A program made the position numbers and the translations under genes. Below the pieces are notes generated by a model. That model was not told where the DNA came from. It saw only the letters and a list, made by a program, of their open reading frames with translations, and made no database searches. A stretch of DNA of 64,000 nucleotides, taken from positions 1-64,000 of the forward strand of contig NZ_BAGA01000072.1 of NCBI RefSeq assembly GCF_000308595.1, in the 5' to 3' direction. Below are positions 1-7,403 of the stretch, piece by piece (position 1 is the first letter of the stretch; each line of letters begins with the position of its first letter). The stretch is from Nocardia higoensis NBRC 100133 (lineage in GTDB: Bacteria > Actinomycetota > Actinomycetes > Mycobacteriales > Mycobacteriaceae).

Positions 1-143
1 AGTTGTCCGCCGTACATCCCGCGCCTGTCGGTGGCGCTCGCCGCGGTGGTCATGAAGACGTTGTCCGAGACCCGCACGAGATCCAGCGCTTCGGCGATGC
101 ACGTGGGGATCGGTCGGTCCGGGGACGCCGTCGCCTCGGTCAT
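1..143 (-). CDS. Acyl-CoA thioesterase II (TesB-like), N-terminal part, cut by the window edge
   Basis: Only the first 47 codons are present. After about 20 residues the protein reads ALDLVRVSDNVFMT, followed near residue 45 by RGMYGGQ. This matches the start of the first hot-dog domain of TesB-type thioesterases, where a leucine-rich helix is followed by an R-x-(F/Y)-GGQ turn. The family hydrolyses acyl-CoA to free acid and CoA. An ATG at 143 is chosen; a GGCGGA stretch lies just upstream, and the upstream ATG near 183 is out of frame. It lies 78 bases downstream of the SDR gene on the same strand, so it probably closes the operon that starts at 4326. The catalytic residues lie outside the window. 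Confidence 0.6.
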   Translation of the reverse strand, partial: MTEATASPDRPIPTCIAEALDLVRVSDNVFMTTAASATDRRGMYGGQ

Positions 144-221
144 GATTCCGCCGACCCGTCGGCGGCGGCGACCCTGGTGCCCATGTGTCTTCTCCAGTCG
201 GTGTGTGCGCAATCGTGCGGA

Positions 222-1076
222 TCAGATATTCGGCAGGGCCTTGGCGATGGCTCCCGCGTCGATCTTCAGTTGCTGGCCGGTGACGTAGCGCGATTCGTCG
301 GAGGCGAAGTACACGACGGCATGGCTCACGTCCGCCGGATCGACCCACGGCACAGGGATCGCGTGCATGGCGGGGAAGGCGAGCGCCGCGTCGTCGCGGG
401 TCGGATCGGGCAGATCGGGCCGGAACATCCGGTACATGCTCGCGTTGTGCAGCATGTCGGTGTCGACGTTCGACGGGTGGATGGCGTTGACCCGGATGCC
501 GCGTGCCGCGAGTTGCACCGAGAGATCGCGAACCAGTTGGGCGATGGCGCGTTTGGAGTGGCCGTAGCCCGCGCCGCCGGGGCCCGCCGCCGGCTTGTCG
601 ACCGCGCCCGCCATGAGTCCGGCCACGGACCCGATGGCGATGAGCGAGGCCCCGTCGCCGAGGTAGGGATAGGCGGCGGCGAAGGTGTTGATCGTGCCGG
701 TCGAGTTGACGTCGACGACATCGAGGAAGGTCTGGGGTGGATTGTCACCGATCGGGCAGATGCCCGCGTTGGCGACGACGACGTCGAGATGACCGAGTTC
801 GGCGACGCCCTCGGCCAGGACGGCGTCCACTGCCCTTCGATCGCGGACATCCGCGGCGCGCAGTACGGCGCGGCGGCCGAGATCCTCGATCAGCCGCGCG
901 GTCTCGTCGAGATCGTCCTGCGTGGCGAGCGGGTAGGTGAGATTGTCGATGGGACCGGGCACGTCGATGCCGATGATCTCGGCGCCCTCCGTGGCCAGTC
1001 GTAGCGCGTGGCTTCGGCCCTGCCCGCGTCCGACGCCGGTGATGAACGCGACCTTGTCCCGAAGGCGGCCTGTCAT
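222..1076 (-). CDS. SDR family oxidoreductase, mycofactocin-coupled type
   Basis: A 284-residue short-chain dehydrogenase. The N-terminus has the cofactor motif TGVGRGQGRSHA, whose RGQGRSHA form is typical of the actinobacterial SDR subfamily that keeps its nicotinamide bound and is thought to pass electrons to mycofactocin. An NAG motif follows near residue 103, then a serine in IAIGSVAGL and the catalytic pair YGHSK. The C-terminal VTGQQLKIDAG is also family-typical. It likely oxidises a secondary alcohol or hydroxyacyl intermediate. The ATG at 1076 has AGGAG seven bases upstream. It follows the thiolase by 43 bases in the same operon. The mycofactocin link is inferred from the motif only; no mycofactocin maturation genes lie in the window. 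Confidence 0.85.
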   Translation of the reverse strand: MTGRLRDKVAFITGVGRGQGRSHALRLATEGAEIIGIDVPGPIDNLTYPLATQDDLDETARLIEDLGRRAVLRAADVRDRRAVDAVLAEGVAELGHLDVVVANAGICPIGDNPPQTFLDVVDVNSTGTINTFAAAYPYLGDGASLIAIGSVAGLMAGAVDKPAAGPGGAGYGHSKRAIAQLVRDLSVQLAARGIRVNAIHPSNVDTDMLHNASMYRMFRPDLPDPTRDDAALAFPAMHAIPVPWVDPADVSHAVVYFASDESRYVTGQQLKIDAGAIAKALPNI

Positions 1077-1119
1077 GGGTACTCCTCTGTTCGACCACCG
1101 GCCACGGCCGGCAGGAAAG

Positions 1120-2331
1120 TCAGCTGGTTGCGGCGGCTCGCTCCAGAATGTGGATGCCGCACGCCGATCCGAGGCCGATCACATGCGCGAGCCCCACCTT
1201 GGCGCCCGCGATCTGCCGCTCACCGGCCTCGCCGCGCAGGTGGTGGCACACCTCCCAGACATTGGCGATGCCGGTCGCCGCGATCGGATGGCCCTTCGAC
1301 TGGAGCCCGCCGGAGACATTGACCGGGGTGGCGCCGTCGCGCCAGGTGGCGCCGGAGAGGAAGAGGTCGACCGCGTTGCCCGGTGCGCAGAGGCCGAGGT
1401 TGTCGTAATGGACGAGTTCGGCGGTGGCGAAGCAGTCGTGCAGTTCGACCAGATCCAGATCGGCGGGGTCGACGCCGGCGATCTCGTAGGCGCGAGCGGC
1501 GGCATTGCGGGTGAGGGTGTTGACGTCGGGCAGCACCTGGCACGCCTCCTCCCACGGATCGGTGGTGAGCACCGAGGCGGAGATCTTCACCGCGCGCCTG
1601 CGCTGCTCGGCCGACAGCGTCGCGAGCACCGAATCGCTCACCAGCACCGCGGCCGCCGCGCCGTCGCAGTTCGCCGAGCACATCGGCCGGGTGTTGGGAT
1701 ACGCGATCATGACATCGCTCATGATCTGTTCCAGCGACATACGCTTCGTATAGGCGGCCAGCGGATTCAGGGTGGAATGCGCGTGGTTCTTCTCGCTGAT
1801 CCCGGCGAACAGTTCCAGCGGTACGCCGGCGTAGGACTGCTCGTGCAGATATTCCATACCGATCTGCGCGAATACCCCCGGCATCGACTCGGTGCCGATA
1901 CGCCCCTCCAATGCCGCGACCGCACCGAACCGGCCGCGCGGCGTCCACGTCTTCCCGCTGTCCTTCTCGGCCCTGCTGCCGAGCAGGCCCGCACCGGCGA
2001 GCTTCTCCACGCCGACCGCCAGACCGTAGTCGGCTTCACCGGCCTTGATCGCCATGATGGCGGTGCGCAGCGCCGTCGCGCCGGTGGCGCACGCGTTGGC
2101 GACGTTGTAGACCGGGATGCCGGTCTGCCCGACCTGTTTCTGCAGCGCCTGGCCGAATCCGAGAGCGCCGAGCAGGTTGCCCGCGGCCAGCACGTCGATC
2201 TCGTCCATGGTGATGCCCGCGTCGGCGAGCGCGCCGAGCGTCGCTTCGGCGCCGAGGTCGACGGTGTCCTTGTCCGGATGCTTGCCGAACTTCGTCATGT
2301 GGATCCCGAGAATCCAGACCGCTTCGGTCAT
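1120..2331 (-). CDS. Thiolase family protein (SCP-x type acetyl-CoA acyltransferase)
   Basis: A 403-residue thiolase-fold protein of the SCP-x or lipid-transfer type, predicted to cleave 3-ketoacyl-CoA in branched-chain or sterol-like beta-oxidation. The nucleophile is Cys81 in NVANACATGA. The second active-site region reads ELHDCFATAE and the third SKGHPIAATG, so all the classical Cys/His elements are present, unlike the paralogue at 14796-16001. The start codon overlaps the stop of the upstream DUF35 gene (ATGA, 4 bases) with GGAG upstream. DUF35 zinc-ribbon proteins are known obligate partners of such thiolases, so the two products probably form a complex. The enzyme lies downstream of an acyl-CoA synthetase and upstream of an SDR. 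Confidence 0.85.
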   Translation of the reverse strand: MTEAVWILGIHMTKFGKHPDKDTVDLGAEATLGALADAGITMDEIDVLAAGNLLGALGFGQALQKQVGQTGIPVYNVANACATGATALRTAIMAIKAGEADYGLAVGVEKLAGAGLLGSRAEKDSGKTWTPRGRFGAVAALEGRIGTESMPGVFAQIGMEYLHEQSYAGVPLELFAGISEKNHAHSTLNPLAAYTKRMSLEQIMSDVMIAYPNTRPMCSANCDGAAAAVLVSDSVLATLSAEQRRRAVKISASVLTTDPWEEACQVLPDVNTLTRNAAARAYEIAGVDPADLDLVELHDCFATAELVHYDNLGLCAPGNAVDLFLSGATWRDGATPVNVSGGLQSKGHPIAATGIANVWEVCHHLRGEAGERQIAGAKVGLAHVIGLGSACGIHILERAAATS

Positions 2332-2747
2332 CGGCTCGCTCCGTTCGCGGTGATCTCGTCGGGCTCGAACCCGAAGCCGATGGCTTCGACGCCCTCGTCG
2401 TCGGTGCCGAGACTGTAGGTGGCCAGCCGCAGCGGCATGCCGAGGCGGATATTGCCGGGGGTCGCCTCGACATTGATCACATTGGCGCGCACCGAGACTC
2501 CGTCACAGTCCACGACGCCCGCCACGAAGGGCACCGGGACGCCGGGTGCGGAGAAGGAGACGATGGTGAAGGTCTTCAACGTCCCGGTGCGTGACACCGC
2601 ACGTGGGCTGAACGACGTGGCGAAACAGCCGGCGCAGGCGTTGCGGTGGTCGAAGTAGTGCGCACCGCAGTTGTCGCACTCCTGTGCGGTCAATCGGGGC
2701 TTGTCGTCGAGGATCAGATAGTCGACGATCGGGATGCGGGATGACAC
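2328..2747 (-). CDS. DUF35 zinc-ribbon/OB-fold protein, partner of the adjacent thiolase
   Basis: A 139-residue protein with an N-terminal rubredoxin-like zinc knuckle, CDNCGAHYFDHRNACAGC, near residues 28-45, followed by an OB-fold (LKTFTIVSFSAPGVPVPFVAGVV begins it). The DUF35 family binds thiolases and aldolases of lipid catabolism and appears to guide acyl-CoA. The start is set at a GTG at 2747 because AGGAGG lies nine bases upstream; an in-frame ATG at 2777 would overlap the upstream gene and has no clear ribosome site. The stop overlaps the thiolase start by four bases, which supports co-translation with that gene. Confidence 0.85.
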   Translation of the reverse strand: MSSRIPIVDYLILDDKPRLTAQECDNCGAHYFDHRNACAGCFATSFSPRAVSRTGTLKTFTIVSFSAPGVPVPFVAGVVDCDGVSVRANVINVEATPGNIRLGMPLRLATYSLGTDDEGVEAIGFGFEPDEITANGASR

Positions 2748-2760
2748 GACGAGTGACCTC

Positions 2761-4326
2761 CTAGACGTTTCGGCCACTGTCGGCCCAGTACTTGTCGCGG
2801 ATGACGCGCTTGAGCAACTTGCCCGTCTCGGTGCGCGGCAGGGCGTCGGCGAATTCGATGGTGCGCGGGCACTTGTATCCGGCCAGCCGCTCGCGGCTGT
2901 AGGCGATCAGTTCGGAACCGAGCTCGTGCGACGGGGGGAATCCCTCGACCGGTTCCACCACCGCCTTCACCTGTTCGCCCCATTCGGGGTCGGGTACGCC
3001 GAAGACCGCGACGTCGCCCACCGCGGGATGGGCCGAGAGGACACCTTCGATCTCGGCGGGATAGATATTGACGCCACCGCTGATGATCATGTCCTTGGCG
3101 CGGTCGCAGATGAACAGATAGCCGTCGTCGTCGAGGTAGCCGATATCGCCGATGGTGAACGCCGCGCCGCGCCGGACCGATCGGGTGAGTTCGGGGTCGC
3201 CCCGGTATTCGAATCCGGGTCCGCCCGCGGGTTCCAGGTACACGTGACCGATCTCGCCCGCGGGCAGATCATGACCCTCGTCGTCGAGGATGCGGACGGA
3301 CATGCCGCGGATCGCGCGCCCGACCGTGCCCGGCTTCTCCAGCCAGCGATGCGGCTTGGCGATGGTCGCCGCGCCTTCCATGCCGCCGTAGGTCTCCCAC
3401 AGCACCGGGCCCCACCAGTCGAACATCTCCTTCTTCACCTGGACCGGGCACGGTGCGGCGGAATGAACCACCGAGGACAGGCTGTCGAGGCGGTAGCGGG
3501 CGCGTACCTCCTCGGGCAGCCGCAGCATGCGGACGAACTGGGTGGGCACCATATACGCCGTGGTGACCGAATACCGGTCGATCAGCGCGAGGGTGCGCTC
3601 GGCATCGAACCGCCCGGTGATCGCCAGTGCCTGACCGACATTGAGCGCACCGAGGTAGAAGCCCTGGCAGCCGCCGTGATGCATGCCCGTCGAGACGAGG
3701 TGCACACCTTCCAGCGGCAGGAAACCGAACGCGCGACCGAACGAACTCATCGCGTCGGCCGCGACCGACGGCTCCGTCTTCGGCACCGCGCGCACGATTC
3801 CCTTGGGCTTGCCGGTGGTGCCCGAGGAGTATCGGATCGGGCCGCCGAGGCTGCGCTCGGCGGGTTCGTCGGCCGGCTGACCTGCGCACAGTTCGTCCTG
3901 GGTCTCGAAGCCCGGCGTCGCCTGCCCCACGGTGATCCGCAGGACGACGGTGCCGAGGGTATCCAAGTCGCCGAGCCGGTCCGCGTAGTCGGGGTGGGTG
4001 ACCACGACCTTCGCGCCGGAATGTCGCAGGATCGAGTGGAACTCCGGCTCCGACAGCGACGGGTTGAGCGAGAGGTAGCGCACGCCGATCTCGCTGGTGG
4101 CCAGCGGCCAGAGAACCGCGTCGACATCGTTGGGCAGGACGTAGGCCACGATGTCGCCCGCGCCGATGCCGCGCGCGCGCAGGCCGTGGGCCAGGCGATG
4201 CGCCGCGGCCGCGAGTTCTCCGAAGGTCGGTGTCCGGCCGCTGGGCGAGTGGACGATCGCGGGCAGGTCCGGGTGGTCTTCCGCGATCCACCACACCCCG
4301 AGGCGTCGATCCCATGGATGCTGCAC
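2761..4326 (-). CDS. Acyl-CoA synthetase (AMP-forming, FadD-like)
   Basis: A member of the ANL superfamily of about 521 residues that activates a carboxylic acid with ATP and CoA. The P-loop reads YSSGTTGKPKGI; YGGMEG is the A5-type motif; GYLFICDRAKDMIISGG is the hinge (A8) region; and the C-terminal TGKLLKRVI carries the adenylation lysine. The segment APCPVQVKKEMFDWWGP is shared with the synthetase at 36819-38360, so these two are close paralogues. The first in-frame start is a TTG at 4365 inside the operator palindrome, but a GTG at 4326 has AAAGGGGG about seven bases upstream and is preferred. It is the first gene of a minus-strand operon with DUF35, thiolase, SDR and thioesterase. The natural substrate is unknown. 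Confidence 0.88.
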   Translation of the reverse strand: MQHPWDRRLGVWWIAEDHPDLPAIVHSPSGRTPTFGELAAAAHRLAHGLRARGIGAGDIVAYVLPNDVDAVLWPLATSEIGVRYLSLNPSLSEPEFHSILRHSGAKVVVTHPDYADRLGDLDTLGTVVLRITVGQATPGFETQDELCAGQPADEPAERSLGGPIRYSSGTTGKPKGIVRAVPKTEPSVAADAMSSFGRAFGFLPLEGVHLVSTGMHHGGCQGFYLGALNVGQALAITGRFDAERTLALIDRYSVTTAYMVPTQFVRMLRLPEEVRARYRLDSLSSVVHSAAPCPVQVKKEMFDWWGPVLWETYGGMEGAATIAKPHRWLEKPGTVGRAIRGMSVRILDDEGHDLPAGEIGHVYLEPAGGPGFEYRGDPELTRSVRRGAAFTIGDIGYLDDDGYLFICDRAKDMIISGGVNIYPAEIEGVLSAHPAVGDVAVFGVPDPEWGEQVKAVVEPVEGFPPSHELGSELIAYSRERLAGYKCPRTIEFADALPRTETGKLLKRVIRDKYWADSGRNV

Positions 4327-4349
4327 GAGACAGCCCCCTTTCGGGAAAT

Positions 4350-4376
4350 CAGTTAACTGTTTCAAAAGTACACTGA
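4350..4376 (-). promoter_or_regulatory. Promoter and operator of the 4326-to-1 operon
   Basis: A perfect 10-base palindrome, CAGTTAACTG (4350-4359), is flanked by AAA and TTT and sits just downstream of a minus-strand TGTACTTT that can serve as an actinobacterial TAnnnT -10 element. The arrangement suggests a repressor site at the transcription start. Related sites occur at six other promoters in the first 33 kb. Confidence 0.5.
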
Positions 4377-4377
4377 T

Positions 4378-4555
4378 TCAACTGAATCGGGTAGATCGGT
4401 GGTGGTTCTCGGTGGACGCGACGGCTTCGAGACGGCGCTGCATCCGGTACCTGGCCACGGCCGTGTCGCCTGCCGCGAGCGCCGCGCCGATCGCGCGATG
4501 CGCCGTGTGTGCAACTCGGTTCGGCCGGCGGTGGGGCGACGCGGGGTCGCTGTCA
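4378..4555 (-). pseudogene. C-terminal remnant of a GntR/FCD-family regulator
   Basis: Between the enoyl-CoA hydratase stop and the synthetase promoter, one minus-strand frame reads through HTAHRAIGAALAAGDTAVA and then RYRMQRRLEAV before a TGA at 4378-4380. This is the pattern of the last helices of FCD-domain GntR regulators (HRxIxxAIxxGDxxxAxxxMRxHL). No winged-helix part exists upstream, because that space is occupied by the hydratase gene in another frame. It has no start codon of its own. I read it as the tail of a regulator lost by deletion; the match is by eye from family knowledge. Confidence 0.5.
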
Positions 4556-5377
4556 TCAGCGGTAGTTCGGGGGTGCGTTCCGTCGTGGCCGGGCGCGCCG
4601 CTCCTCGACCGGTGCGTTGCCGATGTGGGTGTAGGCCATGCCGTTCTGGAGGGCGGTCGACCTGGTCATGTCCAGTGACTCCCAGATCGCACGGACGGTG
4701 CCCTGGATCGCGATCGGATCGCGCTGCGCGATGGCCGCGGCGATCGTGTGCGCGCGGCTGTGCAACTGCTCGCGTTCGACGACTTCGGTCACCAGTCCCA
4801 GGCGCAGGGCGGTCTGGGCGGTGATCCGTTCCTCGGAACCCATCAGTGCCCAGCGGAGCACGTCGCCGAGGGGGACGTTGCGTTTCAGCATGCCGATCGG
4901 TTCGAGCGCGGAGACGATGCCGCCGTTGGCGTGTGGATCGAAGAACTCGGCATCGGGCGAGCAGATGATGATGTCGGATTCGTTCAGGAAGTACTGCGCG
5001 CCGCCTGCCGCCATACCGTGCACCGCGGTGATCACCGGCTTCCAGCAGCGATGGTGCAGTTTGGGGGAGAGCGTGACACCGGGATCGAAGGTGTTCCAGA
5101 CGTTCGATTTGACGAACCAGCTCGTGCCCGCCTTGATGTCGGCGCCGGTGCTGAAGGCTCTGTCGCCGTTCGCGCGGAGTACGACGGCGTGGATGTGGTC
5201 GGTGTCGCGAATCGTCTGCCATGCCCAGGAAATCTCCTCGGCGCTGCGATCGGTGAACGAGTTCAGTGCCTCCGGGCGATTCAGCGCGATGGTCGCGACG
5301 TGATCCTCGCCGACGTCGAATTCTATTGTCTCCAGGGTCATTCGGTCGTCCGGCGCGGCGTTCTCTTCGGTGCTCAT
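4556..5377 (-). CDS. Enoyl-CoA hydratase/isomerase (crotonase family)
   Basis: A 273-residue crotonase-fold protein. It has the N-terminal strand HVATIALNRPEALNSF, the oxyanion-hole region AFSTGADIKAG, and AVHGMAAGGAQYFLNESD in the second oxyanion segment. The stretch EFFDPHANGG followed by SALEPIGML is very close to the hydratase at 30892-31665, so the two are paralogues of one subfamily. It probably hydrates a 2-enoyl-CoA intermediate. The ATG at 5377 follows a weak ribosome site. It is transcribed divergently from the SDR gene at 5492 and ends right where the GntR remnant begins. Confidence 0.82.
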   Translation of the reverse strand: MSTEENAAPDDRMTLETIEFDVGEDHVATIALNRPEALNSFTDRSAEEISWAWQTIRDTDHIHAVVLRANGDRAFSTGADIKAGTSWFVKSNVWNTFDPGVTLSPKLHHRCWKPVITAVHGMAAGGAQYFLNESDIIICSPDAEFFDPHANGGIVSALEPIGMLKRNVPLGDVLRWALMGSEERITAQTALRLGLVTEVVEREQLHSRAHTIAAAIAQRDPIAIQGTVRAIWESLDMTRSTALQNGMAYTHIGNAPVEERRARPRRNAPPNYR

Positions 5378-5416
5378 CGGAGCGTCTCGTCGTCGTGGTG
5401 CGATAGCGCGGGGGTG

Positions 5417-5450
5417 GCGTGAATCATAAGAATGAGTTTACTATATCGAA
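5417..5450. promoter_or_regulatory. Divergent promoter region between hydratase and SDR genes
   Basis: A 114-base gap between divergent genes contains an AT-rich patch, GAGTTTACTATATC (5434-5447). TTTACTATA supplies a plus-strand TACTAT -10 element about 45 bases before the SDR start, and AGTTTACT is a one-mismatch version of the AGTTAACT element seen at other promoters of the region. Confidence 0.4.
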
Positions 5451-5491
5451 GTCGTAGGGGGACCGACTGTGCCGACCCGGGGAGTGAAGAT

Positions 5492-6397
5492 ATGGGAAGT
5501 CTCGAGGGCAGGGTGGCGGTCGTCACCGGCGCCGGACGGGGTCTCGGGCGAGAACACGCCCTGCTGTACGCCGCCGAAGGCGCCAAGGTGGTCGTCAACG
5601 ATCTCGGCGGTGCGATCGACGGTTCGGGCAAAGATGTCACCGCCGCCGAAACCGTGGTCGAGGAGATCCAGGCGCTGGGCGGCGAAGCCGTGGCCAATCA
5701 CGACGACGTCGCCTCGTGGGAGGGCGCCGGGCGTCTGATCGACACCGCGACAGAGCATTTCGGCGATCTGCACGTGCTGGTCAACAACGCGGGCATCCTG
5801 CGCGACCGCACCCTGGTCAATATGAGCGAGCAGGAGTGGGACGCGGTCGTCCACGTCCACCTCAAGGGGCACTTCTGCCCGCTGCGTCATGCCGCCGCGT
5901 ACTGGCGCGATCAAGCCAAAGCGGGCAGCACCGCCGAGCGTTCGGTGATCAACACCTCGTCGACCTCGGGGCTGTTCGGTCAGCCGGGCCAAACCAATTA
6001 CGGCGCTGCCAAATCCGGTATCGCGATGATGTCGATGATCGCGGCGGGGGAGCTCTCGCGCTATCACGTGCGGGTCAACGCCATCGCGCCCGCGGCGCTC
6101 ACCCGGCTCACCGCGGGCTTGCCCGGCGTGCCCGATCCGGGCAAGGGCGAGGAGGTCGGCGCCATGGATCCGGCGAATGTCTCGCCGTTCGTGGCCTATC
6201 TCGGCACCGAGGAATGCCCGATCACCGGGCGGGTCTTCTTCGTGATGGGTAATAAGGTGCAGTTGTTCCATCCGTGGGCCATCGCCGACAAGATCGAGAA
6301 GGCGGGCCCGGACCGTTGGACGGTCGCCGAACTGGCAGCCGAGGCCGGCCGGCTGGCGACGGTGCCGTTCGAACTGAATCACCCGATGCGGGGCTGA
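5492..6397 (+). CDS. SDR family 3-hydroxyacyl-CoA dehydrogenase-like protein
   Basis: A 301-residue SDR. It has the glycine-rich TGAGRGLGREHA, the NNAG motif near residue 95, and a catalytic region with NTSSTSGLF followed by NYGAAKSGI (Ser, Tyr, Lys). The long insert between strands, VVVNDLGGAIDGSG, resembles the dehydrogenase domain of peroxisomal multifunctional enzyme type 2 (17-beta-HSD4), which oxidises 3-hydroxyacyl-CoA. The ATG at 5492 is chosen because GGAG lies seven bases upstream; an in-frame earlier start at 5432 lies inside the promoter patch. It is the first gene of a plus-strand operon continuing through two MaoC-type genes, a P450 and onward to the fused dehydrogenase at 14336. 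Confidence 0.85.
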   Translation: MGSLEGRVAVVTGAGRGLGREHALLYAAEGAKVVVNDLGGAIDGSGKDVTAAETVVEEIQALGGEAVANHDDVASWEGAGRLIDTATEHFGDLHVLVNNAGILRDRTLVNMSEQEWDAVVHVHLKGHFCPLRHAAAYWRDQAKAGSTAERSVINTSSTSGLFGQPGQTNYGAAKSGIAMMSMIAAGELSRYHVRVNAIAPAALTRLTAGLPGVPDPGKGEEVGAMDPANVSPFVAYLGTEECPITGRVFFVMGNKVQLFHPWAIADKIEKAGPDRWTVAELAAEAGRLATVPFELNHPMRG

Positions 6398-6398
6398 G

Positions 6399-6974
6399 AT
6401 GGCGGTCCGACGTTTCCCCATCGAGGGCGGTCACGTCCTGATGTTCGCCCGCGCGATCGGCGAGGCCGATGCGCTGTACTCCGACGAGCGAGCTGCGCTC
6501 GACGGACTTGCCGGAGTAGCGGTGCCGCCCACCTTCGTCCAGTGCAGCGCGCAGTTCGATCCGGACTTCCCGCTCCGGCCACAGCCGGGCCGGCCGTGGT
6601 TCGGCTCGGGCCCGAGCGGATCGACCGCGGGCGCCTCCGGTGGGAGGGGCGAGCGCGGCTCCAGCGCTTCCGCTCCCGAGGGCGACACCGACTCCGCCGA
6701 TAGAAGCGACAATCCCTCCGGCGGTAGTGCGCTGCACGCCGAACAGCGCTTCGACTACCTCCGCCCGGTGCGGGTCGGCGATGTCCTGTCCGCGACCCAG
6801 CGGGCCGGACGGACCTGGGAGAAGGAAGGCAGGCGCGGCGGAAAGCTGGTGTTCACCGAGTCGATCACCGAATACCGCGACGCGGCAGGGGAGTTGGTGG
6901 TCACCGCCACCGCGGTGGCGGTACGGACCCGAGCCGTTCCGGCGCGCTCGAGCGGATCGGAGGACCGGTCGTGA
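6399..6974 (+). CDS. MaoC-type hydratase subunit (FAS1-like dehydratase domain) with low-complexity insert
   Basis: A 191-residue hot-dog-fold protein that starts one base after the SDR stop. The first part (residues 1-65) carries the IGEADALYSDE helix and a PPTFVQ turn. The second part (residues 106-180) carries LHAEQRFDYLRPVRVGDVL and the downstream strand FTESITEYRD. Between them, residues about 68-105 are rich in Gly, Ser, Asp and Glu (GPSGSTAGASGGRGERGSSA and onward), much longer than the short loop expected here. It overlaps the next MaoC gene by four bases, so both probably form a heteromeric 2-enoyl-CoA hydratase like ChsH1/ChsH2 or HadAB. This subunit likely binds the acyl chain while the partner carries the catalytic residues. 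Confidence 0.75.
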   Translation: MAVRRFPIEGGHVLMFARAIGEADALYSDERAALDGLAGVAVPPTFVQCSAQFDPDFPLRPQPGRPWFGSGPSGSTAGASGGRGERGSSASAPEGDTDSADRSDNPSGGSALHAEQRFDYLRPVRVGDVLSATQRAGRTWEKEGRRGGKLVFTESITEYRDAAGELVVTATAVAVRTRAVPARSSGSEDRS

Positions 6975-7396
6975 GCAGTTCGACCGTGACCGGAATACGG
7001 GTCGGTGAAAGTCTCGAGCTGACGCTCGTGGAGGACCTCACCCGGACCAGGATCGTCCAATATGCCGGAGCCTCCGGCGATTACAACCCGCTGCACACCG
7101 ACGAGTCGTTCGCCCGCGAGGCAGCGGGCGTCCCGACCGTCTTCGCGCACGGCATGCTCACGATGGGCATGACCGGCCGGGTGGTGACCGAGCGGTTCGG
7201 CACCGAGAACCTTCTCGGCTACTCCGCCCGGTTCGTCGCCCAGGTGTGGCCGGGCGACACGCTGCGCGCCCGTGCCACCGTCGAAGAGATCACCGGCGAC
7301 CAGGCGAGGCTGAGCCTTGTCACCACGAATCAGCGTGACGAGACCGTGCTCACCGGCACGGCCGTCGTTCGTATCGCCCACCGACGCGAAGGATGA
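6971..7396 (+). CDS. MaoC-like (R)-specific enoyl-CoA hydratase, catalytic subunit
   Basis: A 141-residue single hot-dog protein. The hydratase-2 motif is clear: YAGASGDYNPLHTDESFA, with the Asp and His of the catalytic dyad, then GVPTVFAHGML. It begins with GTG overlapping the upstream stop (GTGA), which indicates translational coupling to the 191-residue partner. In the cholesterol pathway a comparable pair hydrates a side-chain 2-enoyl-CoA before retro-aldol cleavage; here an Ltp2-like aldolase is encoded 7.4 kb downstream. Confidence 0.85.
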   Translation: MSSSTVTGIRVGESLELTLVEDLTRTRIVQYAGASGDYNPLHTDESFAREAAGVPTVFAHGMLTMGMTGRVVTERFGTENLLGYSARFVAQVWPGDTLRARATVEEITGDQARLSLVTTNQRDETVLTGTAVVRIAHRREG

Positions 7397-7403
7397 GACC
7401 GAG

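Noticed and set aside
937..2418. A 493-codon plus-strand frame opposite SDR and thiolase genes
   Set aside because: No domain, composition typical of antisense frames; the minus strand carries intact motifs.
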